Of a stretch of DNA of 64,000 nucleotides, positions 7,506 to 16,400 are shown in pieces. The position numbers and the translations under genes were made by a program. The notes beneath the pieces are model-generated. The model saw only the letters and a list, made by a program, of their open reading frames with translations. It had not been told where the DNA came from and made no database searches. This DNA is from Kordia sp. (lineage in GTDB: Bacteria; Bacteroidota; Bacteroidia; Flavobacteriales; Flavobacteriaceae), in the NCBI RefSeq assembly GCF_022447245.1, contig NZ_JAKVBC010000004.1:171324-235323 (forward strand), read 5' to 3'. Numbering within the stretch: the first letter of the stretch is position 1; every line of letters begins with the position of its first letter.

Positions 7506-10093
7506 TTTTTTATTTGACTTAGAATGGTTTTGTCGGTAATTTTATCATCTGCAGCCAATAAAAATGCTTTACTCAATACTAATGATAATCCACGATCGCC
7601 TTCAAAAGGCAAAAAGATATTGTTTGTATTTTTATCTTTCCCTCTCTCAGGAACAATACATAAATATTGATCGTTTGGTTCCATTAAAATATTGGAACTT
7701 CCTATGTGAATTTTGTAGGTGCGTTTTGTTCCTTTTACACGTAAAAACTTCCCATCAATTGTAGCAACTTTACTGATTATTAATCGCGGCAAGAGTTTTT
7801 CTAAAATTTCCTTTCTCGTTTTTGCTAATTCATTCAAATTCCCAAAAGAATAGCTCGTCCAGTAATCAGTATATTGCGGTAATCCGCCATTATCTCTCCA
7901 TTGCGGATCGTTTCCAACACTACATACACCTACAAATAAATCTACATCTCGTAAAATTTCAGATAATACTAGCTTCGGAACATCTAGCAAATCCATAACT
8001 TCTTGATCTTTTATAAATCGCACTTGATCAGTTGCCACATAATTCCATATTCCCGTATCATTATACTCATCTTCTGCATTTAAAGTATTGATCCAAAATT
8101 GTGCTTCTATGTGATGTGCTTTTACGTGAATTTTTGCCACTCCTCCATCATATCCACCATCAAAAGCACCAATTAACGCATATTTCCATCCGCGAACACC
8201 TGTCAATGCATTAAATTGATGTTGTTTCAGAATATGAGCTGCCATTCGATTGCTGTATGTTCTCGTATCAATTTCTGCATCTGTCAATATATACACCTCT
8301 CGATATGCTTGCTTTAGCGGTTGTTTGAGTTCAATGGTTTCTAGTTTTGTGCGCCAAAATAACACGCCTTCACTTGTTTCATAAATTGGATGCCATAAGC
8401 GAACTTCTGTTTCATCTATAATCCAATCTAATACGGTATCTTCTTGAGTTGTCCATTGATTGTTAAGATATAAAGCGGTAACAAAGGTATCTTCTTTTTT
8501 AAATTGCCATAAAAGTCTTTTTGCGATAAAACAAACTAAACCATGATTTAAATAATATTTTTTAAAATTTTCATACGTCCAAATACGATTTTCTAAGTAT
8601 ACACGATCTATTCTATCACGTTGTGCGGTGAGGTACTTTTTAATTTGTGTGACATCATTTTTTGCTTTCTTAAGTTTTGTTGTGTGTTTTACTGAACTTT
8701 TCACAAAAGATGGTGTCGTTTTTTGTGTTTTCCCATCAGCTTTTCTCCAAACCTGATTTATTTTCCCTAATTCCTGTATGCTAATTTCAAGTGTATAATC
8801 ATCGAATGCATAGGTCTTAGCTCCATTTTCCAATCCGAAAGTAGGAATAGAAAGCTCTTCAATTTCTGAAGAAGAAATTCCCAATTTTATAGAGGCTTCT
8901 TCAATATATTTTTCAATCAGTTTTCGGGTATTATTTTGCTTGAATTTTAGCTTTAATCTTGACAAATGGCTAATTCCTTCCAACCCTTTGGTATTTGCTA
9001 ATACGTAGATACATGCATTTCCAATTCCAGCTGCAGCAGGACCAACTCCTGGAATCTTTTTATAACAGCGTTCTGCAAGCTTCGCTATCAAGTTTAAAGT
9101 TACGGTGTCATGAAATTTTACTAAACTCCAAACCAAACCTTTAAGAAATATGGTACTTTTTTCTTGTACAAACTCATGATGAGGATATTCATAAATTTGT
9201 CCAGCATACGTCTCTCGTATAACAGTTTCTATTTGCTTTAGTTGTATGACATGTTCCAACAAAGGATGTACAATAGCTTTGTATTTAATAATGCTTATTT
9301 TATCTATGATATTACTCGTGTTTTTAAGAAAACGTTGAGAAGGTTTGCTACTTGTTGCTTTGGTAAGAAGATGACAAAGTTCATAGAAATGATTGCGAAG
9401 ATTTTCTTCCATGGCAATGATTTCTGGATTGAACATTTTACCAAATTGATCATCTATATGTGTATACGGAAGCGTTTTCCCTGTAGTGTTTTGACCCTCG
9501 AAAAGTAGATTTTTGAGTTTAGTTTCCACTTTGTCCAAATCAGCTCCAATATAATTATTTTTGATTTTCATAGCTGGAAAAGCTAGAAATTTTTCTATGT
9601 AAGCTTTCCATTCGGGAGATAGTCCATTTTTTTTGACACTTTTTTGAATTTGCTGCGCTGCAAACCCAATTGGCCAATCCGAAAAATGGATACGATTTTT
9701 TTGAGTAGTTGAAGAATGTTCAAAGAAATCCATCAATTTAGCAAACTCTACAGGCGTATATTCAAGGTTGCTACGTAAGAGTGCAGTTAATAATTCACCA
9801 CATATGTGCCGCTTATTACTTTCAATATTTGAGAGTGGTCTACTTGAACTTTTTTTTAATAAGAAAACTCTTTTTTCTGCTAAGTATTGAACAAATTCTT
9901 TCTTAAAAGTTGCTTCTTTGCTCTTTAATTCTTTATATGATTTCAACTTTGAGAATGAAATTGTATAGCTGTAACCTTCTAAAAAAACATCTTCTAAGAT
10001 TTTTTTTAGCTGTGCTTCATATAAAGGATTTTCTATAGGTTTCTCTTCTTTTTTAGAACCAAATAAATTTTTTAGACTGTCTGTTAATCCCAT
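7502..10093 (-). CDS. DUF4132 domain protein (MolR-like family)
   Basis: This encodes 863 residues. The C-terminal part (about 595-862) carries the conserved DUF4132 tail: REVYILTDAE, then TYSNRMAAHILKQHQF, RDVDLFVGVCSVGNDP, YKIHIGSSNILMEPNDQYLC, and finally FLPFEGDRGLSLVLSKAFLL. The N-terminal two thirds are mostly helical and less conserved. I see no WGR domain, which many relatives such as E. coli MolR carry, and no signal peptide. Biochemical function of the family is not established to my knowledge. It lies 9 bases after the Gly-Gly small protein and overlaps the E1-like gene by 4 bases, so the three are translationally linked and probably act together. Confidence 0.85.
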   Translation of the reverse strand: MGLTDSLKNLFGSKKEEKPIENPLYEAQLKKILEDVFLEGYSYTISFSKLKSYKELKSKEATFKKEFVQYLAEKRVFLLKKSSSRPLSNIESNKRHICGELLTALLRSNLEYTPVEFAKLMDFFEHSSTTQKNRIHFSDWPIGFAAQQIQKSVKKNGLSPEWKAYIEKFLAFPAMKIKNNYIGADLDKVETKLKNLLFEGQNTTGKTLPYTHIDDQFGKMFNPEIIAMEENLRNHFYELCHLLTKATSSKPSQRFLKNTSNIIDKISIIKYKAIVHPLLEHVIQLKQIETVIRETYAGQIYEYPHHEFVQEKSTIFLKGLVWSLVKFHDTVTLNLIAKLAERCYKKIPGVGPAAAGIGNACIYVLANTKGLEGISHLSRLKLKFKQNNTRKLIEKYIEEASIKLGISSSEIEELSIPTFGLENGAKTYAFDDYTLEISIQELGKINQVWRKADGKTQKTTPSFVKSSVKHTTKLKKAKNDVTQIKKYLTAQRDRIDRVYLENRIWTYENFKKYYLNHGLVCFIAKRLLWQFKKEDTFVTALYLNNQWTTQEDTVLDWIIDETEVRLWHPIYETSEGVLFWRTKLETIELKQPLKQAYREVYILTDAEIDTRTYSNRMAAHILKQHQFNALTGVRGWKYALIGAFDGGYDGGVAKIHVKAHHIEAQFWINTLNAEDEYNDTGIWNYVATDQVRFIKDQEVMDLLDVPKLVLSEILRDVDLFVGVCSVGNDPQWRDNGGLPQYTDYWTSYSFGNLNELAKTRKEILEKLLPRLIISKVATIDGKFLRVKGTKRTYKIHIGSSNILMEPNDQYLCIVPERGKDKNTNNIFLPFEGDRGLSLVLSKAFLLAADDKITDKTILSQIKK

Positions 10094-10102
10094 AAAATAA
10101 AT

Positions 10103-10495
10103 TTATCCTCCTACTAAAGGTGTAAGTTTTACAAAACTAACCGTTGTTGCCCCTGTAACTAATACTTCTTGCTCTAAGCTTTCTGCTTGTTGATCGTCTA
10201 CTAAAACAAGGTATCCATTTTGTTGAAATGCATTTAGCGCGATGAATGTTTGCTGTTCTGCATCTATTTTAGCACGACTTTTTTTGAGTTTGTAACCATT
10301 GAGTGTTTGTTCTGATTCTGTTGGACGAATAAACCCTTTAAAATAGTCTGGAAGCTTGTTATTATAAGCTTCTACTTCTGAGGTAACTCTTGCCTCAATA
10401 ATATCTTTTACTGTTACAATTTCGCTTTTAACAGCAATTTGTATTTGGCTGAGAATATCACCTGTAAATGACTGATCTTTAATAGTAATGGTCAT
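10103..10495 (-). CDS. Ubiquitin-like small protein ending in Gly-Gly
   Basis: This encodes 130 residues. The start MTITIKDQSF and the segment EIVTVKDIIEARV look like the first beta hairpin and helix of a beta-grasp fold. The end is NGYLVLVDDQQAESLEQEV, then VSFVKLTPLVGG, with the final residues Gly129-Gly130. An exposed C-terminal diglycine after a hydrophobic strand is the hallmark of proteins activated by E1-like enzymes, and such an enzyme is encoded two genes downstream. The middle has an extra basic insertion (about 55-85). It opens a three-gene operon with DUF4132. Alternatives are a sulfur carrier or a non-conjugated structural protein. The beta-grasp assignment is by eye. Confidence 0.75.
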   Translation of the reverse strand: MTITIKDQSFTGDILSQIQIAVKSEIVTVKDIIEARVTSEVEAYNNKLPDYFKGFIRPTESEQTLNGYKLKKSRAKIDAEQQTFIALNAFQQNGYLVLVDDQQAESLEQEVLVTGATTVSFVKLTPLVGG

Positions 10496-10553
10496 AGAAA
10501 TGATTTTTAATAAACTTACTGATTTTGCATCATACTAGAAAGTATATAACATA

Positions 10554-10586
10554 AAAAACCTGCAACTATAGGAGTTACAGGTTTTT
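10554..10586 (-). terminator. Terminator of the T9SS operon
   Basis: AAAAACCTG pairs with CAGGTTTTT, and AACT/AGTT extends the hairpin inside. It lies 20 bases past the stop of the OmpA-like gene and separates that operon from the ubiquitin-like cassette. Confidence 0.85.
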
Positions 10587-10606
10587 AATAATATATGTTA
10601 TTGTAT

Positions 10607-12487
10607 TTAGTCTTTGCTTATAATAATGAAGTCAGAACGACGGTTTTGTTGGTGTTCTTCGTCCGTACATTTTTTACAGTCAATTAATGGAGAGCTTTCT
10701 CCTTTTCCTTCACTGCTTAAACGTGAAGCATCAATTCCTTTAGAGATGATGTATTGTACTGTAGATTTTGCTCTTCTTTCAGATAAGCGTTGGTTATAAG
10801 AAGCAGGACCTCTAAAGTCAGTATGCGTTTCTACTTTAATCACCATGTTTGGATACTTTGTCATTACAGAAACAACTTTATCTAACTCAAAAGCAGCATC
10901 TTGTCTGATATTATGCTTATCAAAGTCGAAGAAAATTGGGTTTAATACAATCACTTCTTCTTCAATAATTTCTTCAATTGGCGCTAATGGAATGTCTACA
11001 ACTCTTTCTGGATTATCTCCACTGTTTACATCCACTTTTTCAGGAACATATCCTTCAATACTAGCTTCTAATTGAGAAGACTTATCACATTCAACTTTGA
11101 AAACTACTTTTCCTTCAGCATCACTCGTTTTAGTACCAACACTATTTCCTTGATCGTCAGCTAATACAACTTTTGCTCCACTTAAGATCGCTCCAGTTTC
11201 TTTATCTGTTACTGTAATTACATAATCAACATCACAAATAGGATTGATTAAGTTTACTTCATAGATATCATCATCTCCTTTTCCACCTTCGCGGTTAGAA
11301 GCAACAAATCCTTTTTTAGACTCTTCATCAAATGTAAAAGAGAAGTCGTCAGAGTTACTGTTTAATGGTGTTCCTAAGTTACGAACTGCTCCAAAACCAG
11401 CATCTTTTACTCTAGCAGCAAATACATCTAATCCTCCAATACCTAAATGTCCATCAGATGAAAAGTACAATGTATTGTTACTACTAATGTATGGGAAAAA
11501 TTCTCTTCCTTCAGTGTTGATATCGCCTCCTAAGTTTTCAGGTTCTCCGAAAGATCCATCACTATTGATAGCCACTTTATATAAGTCAGACTGACCTAAA
11601 CCTCCTGGCATATCAGAAGCAAAATATAATGTTTTACCATCAGCACTTACTGCTGGATGTCCTACAGAGTACTCATCATTGTTAAATGGAACTGGTTTTA
11701 CATTTGTCCATTCTCCGCCAGACATTGTTGCTGTATACAAGTTTAATGTTCCTTGTCCTTCTTCACTTTTCTTGAACTTACCGTCATAGTAATTCTCACG
11801 AGTAAAATACATTGTTTTAGCGTCTGGAGAGAAACTTACTGTTCCTTCGTGAAACTTAGTGTTGATGTCTTTAGATAAAGCAACTGCATTAGATAATTCT
11901 CCATCACCATCGTACGTAGCCATATAAATGTCTAAGTATGGTTGATCGTTCCATCCATATTTTCTTCCTCCATCACGCGTAGATGTAAAGTATACGGTGT
12001 TTCCTGCTGAAATAGCTCCAAAATCAGAGTTTTTTGTGTTAATTTCAGAATTCTTCACTTCAAACTTTGTCACTTTCGCTAAGATTTGCGGAATGTAATT
12101 TGGATTTTTGTTAAAAGCGATTGCTCTTTTATCTCTTGGCTTTGCTTTTGCAAACTTCGCCATCCATTCGTTATGTTGTTGGTACTTACCGTTAGCCTTT
12201 AACATTTGCGCATACTTATAGTACACATCTGGTTTTGTATTTCCCTCAGAAATCGTTTGGCTATACCAGCGCTCTGCATCCTTCGCTTTGAAAAGATTGT
12301 AATAACAATTTGCTAACTGCTCATATACATACGCATCAGCTTCTTCAATCGCTATTTCTTGATATTCCTCAGCCGCTTTAACATATTCAAGTCGGTTATA
12401 AAGCTTATCCGCTTTTTTGGTTTTATCATTCTGAGCAAACACATTAGATGTTGCTAGAATAAGAAATAATATAAATAATTTTTTCAT
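10607..12487 (-). CDS. OmpA-family protein with TPR and PD40 repeats (PorE-like)
   Basis: This encodes 626 residues. A signal peptide (FILFLILATSNVFAQ) is followed by TPR-like repeats (about 25-110) and four or more PD40 blades (for example VSFSPDAKTMYFTREN, and AVSADGKTLYFASDMPGG). A carboxypeptidase-regulatory-like domain (about 415-490) and a C-terminal OmpA peptidoglycan-binding domain (about 510-626) complete it, the latter with ETHTDFRGPASYNQRLSERR. This order matches the PorE/OmpA proteins of the type IX secretion system, which tie the outer-membrane complex to peptidoglycan. It is the last gene of a three-gene minus-strand operon, 21 bases after the PorP/SprF gene, and ends in a strong terminator. 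Confidence 0.9.
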   Translation of the reverse strand: MKKLFILFLILATSNVFAQNDKTKKADKLYNRLEYVKAAEEYQEIAIEEADAYVYEQLANCYYNLFKAKDAERWYSQTISEGNTKPDVYYKYAQMLKANGKYQQHNEWMAKFAKAKPRDKRAIAFNKNPNYIPQILAKVTKFEVKNSEINTKNSDFGAISAGNTVYFTSTRDGGRKYGWNDQPYLDIYMATYDGDGELSNAVALSKDINTKFHEGTVSFSPDAKTMYFTRENYYDGKFKKSEEGQGTLNLYTATMSGGEWTNVKPVPFNNDEYSVGHPAVSADGKTLYFASDMPGGLGQSDLYKVAINSDGSFGEPENLGGDINTEGREFFPYISSNNTLYFSSDGHLGIGGLDVFAARVKDAGFGAVRNLGTPLNSNSDDFSFTFDEESKKGFVASNREGGKGDDDIYEVNLINPICDVDYVITVTDKETGAILSGAKVVLADDQGNSVGTKTSDAEGKVVFKVECDKSSQLEASIEGYVPEKVDVNSGDNPERVVDIPLAPIEEIIEEEVIVLNPIFFDFDKHNIRQDAAFELDKVVSVMTKYPNMVIKVETHTDFRGPASYNQRLSERRAKSTVQYIISKGIDASRLSSEGKGESSPLIDCKKCTDEEHQQNRRSDFIIISKD

Positions 12488-12508
12488 TGTTTTTTTGGCG
12501 TTTAGGTG

Positions 12509-13426
12509 TTAGAAATATCTAGGCGAACGAGAAACTTTTCTTGGGAAGTATAAATCAAATAATAAAAATACTTCGTGCGATGCGTTTGCTACAGAAGAGA
12601 TTTCTGAAGTCACAGCATCATAGGCATAACCTATACGTAATCTCGGGTTGATCGCAAAGTTGACCATTCCACTAAAAGAGTCATCCAAACGGTACGAAGC
12701 TCCAATTTCAAACTTTTCATAGAACAAAGCATTCAAGTTAAGGTCAAATGATGTAGGTGCATCAAATGCAGACTTTACTAAGAATGATGGTTTGATTTTT
12801 GTATTTGGACTTGCTTGAAAAACATAACCTCCAGTAAGGAAATAATGTTGTACTTCTGAACCATATGCTCTACCATTAACGTCTAGGTGTTTCCCTTTCA
12901 AAAAGTTAGGAACCGATAATGCTAAATAGTAATTGTCAGAATAGTAAAAAAGTCCAGCTCCGATATTAAAGGTTGTCTCATTTACATCACTAGAGAAAGC
13001 TTCATCTCCTTGATCAATAAGTGTTGGATTTACTTGAGATAACAATCCAATATCATGGAAAGTAAGTCCTCCTTTAATTCCAAACGCTAATTTATGAGCG
13101 CCTCCTAAATTTAGTGTATATGCAAAGTCAGCGTAAGTATTGGTTTCTTTTACAGGCCCAATTTGGTCTGCAATTAAAGACAATCCTAATCCTACGTTTT
13201 TACCGACAGGCGAATGCCCAAAGAACGTAAACGTTCTTGGGGCTCCGTCAAATCCGGTCCATTGGTTTCTGTATAATGCACCTAAAGATATTCCTTCTCT
13301 AGATCCTGCATATGCAGGATTTATTACTGCCATATTGTACATGTACTGTGTGTACTGTGGATCTTGCTGTGCAAGAGATGGTAGTGAAAAAAGTAATGCA
13401 AATAGTGCGATATATAAGTTCTTCAT
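12509..13426 (-). CDS. PorP/SprF-family type IX secretion outer-membrane protein
   Basis: This encodes 305 residues. After a signal peptide (LFALLFSLPSLAQQ) comes the family start DPQYTQYMYNMAVINPAYAG, followed by YRNQWTGFDGAPRTFTF. The remainder is a series of amphipathic strands consistent with an outer-membrane barrel, ending in an aromatic residue. PorP/SprF proteins bind the type-B C-terminal domain of partner adhesins and help to retain them at the surface. The partner is the repeat-rich cargo just upstream, and the OmpA-like protein follows, a common three-gene arrangement in Flavobacteriia. The usual C-terminal Phe is present. Confidence 0.92.
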   Translation of the reverse strand: MKNLYIALFALLFSLPSLAQQDPQYTQYMYNMAVINPAYAGSREGISLGALYRNQWTGFDGAPRTFTFFGHSPVGKNVGLGLSLIADQIGPVKETNTYADFAYTLNLGGAHKLAFGIKGGLTFHDIGLLSQVNPTLIDQGDEAFSSDVNETTFNIGAGLFYYSDNYYLALSVPNFLKGKHLDVNGRAYGSEVQHYFLTGGYVFQASPNTKIKPSFLVKSAFDAPTSFDLNLNALFYEKFEIGASYRLDDSFSGMVNFAINPRLRIGYAYDAVTSEISSVANASHEVFLLFDLYFPRKVSRSPRYF

Positions 13427-13480
13427 GATAAATGATGTAATATTATTTTTAAGAATTTAGATGTTTAATTTTAGGGAAAC

Positions 13481-16400
13481 CTACTTGTTTAGATAAATCC
13501 ATCCGTTTTTAGCTTCTCCATTTTCAAGTCTCAATACATAAAAATAAGTTCCTACTGGTAATTCATCATTATCATTTGTTTGACCTCTCCATTCGTTCGT
13601 ATACTGATTCTTTTGATATACTGAACGACCATGAGAATTAAATATCTCTAATTCCTGTACTCTAAATGCTCGTAAGTCCCATGTATCATTTAAGTTATCT
13701 CCATTTGGCGAAATTCCTTGTGGGAATGAACACATAGAGTTGATTACTGTAAATGTTTGTGAACTTGAACAACCTTCAGCAGTTGTAATTGTTACTGTGT
13801 ATTCTCCATCGTCGGTTGCAATAAATGTTGAACCGTCATTATCAGATGATGAACCACCAGACCACTCATAAGTTACGGTTGCTGGATCATATCCATTATT
13901 TAAAGGAGATACAGTAATTGTATACTCATCATTAATACACTCACCTTCTAATCCGATGCTTGCTGGATCAATTTGATCTAATACTACTACCTGGAAGCTT
14001 CCAGTTGCGTAGCATCCTGTATCATCATTCGTTAGACGGACATATACAGTTCCTCCGCCACTTGTATATGCTGTAGGATCAGCTAACATTCCTGTTCCTG
14101 CTTCTGCATCGGTCATTGATTCATAATACGTAACAGTTATAGGATCAGCAGGATCGTTTGGCAATAATAAATCACCTTCAACAGACGTTAAGTCAAATTC
14201 AGCAATATTATCAAGATCTTCATCACATACTTCTAGTGGTCCTGCAGGTCCAACTTCTGGATTTTTCTGTACAGTAACCGTAACATCGTCTGTTAATGTT
14301 ACCAAAGAACCATCAGCTAATGCATACGTGATAGATGCCGTATAAGTGGTATCTTCTGTTGGAGATACTGTAATATCTGTATCATTACTAATTACGTTTC
14401 CATCTGGATCTAACCACTCGAATGTGTAGTTTGGATTTCCGTCTGGCACAAATCTCCATAATTCTTGTTCAGTTACTTCCCAAACTCCGTTATTTCTTCC
14501 TGGAGGTGCATATCCTACTGTTCCTCCAGCATTTTGAATACCAACAATTGCAATACCCCCATCATTCCAAGTTGGACAGAATGGCTTCTCGATTAAGATT
14601 ACATCAATAACATTTGAAGACTCATATAAAATAATCTGTTGCGTTGTCATGATATCATTACATCCAAAGTGTGGTACATCAAAGAATGTTGCTTTAAACT
14701 GACGTGTAGGAGCTGTTCCTACTACAGCATATTCGATATAGTGATCTCCAGCTACACCAGGATCAATATCATGGTATGCTCCGTGAATTGCATTATCAGG
14801 AACCGCTGGCGTTGGAAGTAAATCTCCTGGCGCAAAGTTCCATGGACAGAATGCTCCAACATCAGCAGGGTCAAATGAAATTAATCCATTCGCTCCAATT
14901 GATAGTTGCGTATACGCTGTTCCAAAGTAATAGAAAGTAAATCCTATATCTACAGCAGAAGAATATCTATCATCTAATGTAATAGACGTTGGCTCTCCCG
15001 TTAAGTTATCTGGTGGACATTGTAAGTCACTAATAGTATATGTACTTGTATCAGACGTAATAGCACTTGCCATGAATGTAGCAGATAAGTCTGTTGAAGT
15101 TACATCACACGTTTGTGATTGGTCATATCCAGCATTGATAATACTACAAGCTTGATCTGGACAGAACGCTTGTGTTTGTGGATCACTTGTTAACACACAG
15201 TTTGTATCATCAGTATCTGCTACTGTAAATACCACTGGAGTTGCATTTGGATATGGTCCAAAAGTATATACTCCTTCTGCTGTTACTACTTGTGGTGCAC
15301 TTCCAAAGTCATCAGTAATTGTGATAGACATTGCGTCGCCTGTAGCTAAGATTTCTACTTCTACTAAGAATTGCTCTCCTTGAGCACAATCTTCAACAAC
15401 TGTATACGTGGCTGTTGGTTTGAAACATGTTAAACATTCTGCAGTCCATTCCCAAGTGGTTCCGTTTCCAGAAGCACAACTTGTAAATCCACCACTGTTA
15501 ACTACCATAAAGATATTTCCACCTGTAGATTCAACAATTAATCCTGTTAAATCTCCAGCATTGTTTCCATCAAATAATACAGGACCAGTTGCATCTGATC
15601 CATCATAAATAGTGATCGTATCATTATCATCTACGATTGTTCCTGTTAAGAACGAAAGTCTTACTGGGAATCCTGTATCTGAAGTAAATAAGAATGTATT
15701 ATCGTCGTTGTTTGTATAACAGTGACTCACATTGATTGCTCCGTCAGCACAAACTAAGTTAAATACTTGATTTGGATCAGGTCTAGTAGTGAAACTTTCT
15801 TCAATACATCCTGTAGCCAATCCATTTCCGTTGTATGGTAAAATTGTTACGTAGTATGTTGTAGAGTATTCAGTATCTAATGCATACGTGTTTACCAGTC
15901 CTACATCTTCTCCGTTTACAATATCTGTTCCTCCTGGAGTTGTTCCTACACTTAAAATATATCCTGCAGGAGAACCGATAGCACTTCCCCAAGTAATATT
16001 TTGATCAATTTCAACAGCTGTTGCTCCATCTGTTGGGAATGTTAAGGATACACATGATGGTGGAGCCAATGGATCAATACATCCTACGATGAAATCCCAA
16101 GGAGTATATCCTTGTGTTTGACAACTAATAGAACCATCTGGTGTTACTTCTATAATAATACTATCACCTGTTGATTCAAAAGCAAGTCCTGCTAGGTCTC
16201 CAGCATTTCCATAACCTGAATATAATAATGTAGTACCGTCAGAATCATAAATATTTAATTCATCCCAGTTGTTTTCTACTTGTCCTGCATTGAAACTTAC
16301 TGCCAATGTAGAAGTGCCATCAGAACTTCTGTAACTAAAACGAGTAGTTACACCACTTGTATAACAGAAACCTACATTATTAATTGGTGCTGCAGCACAG

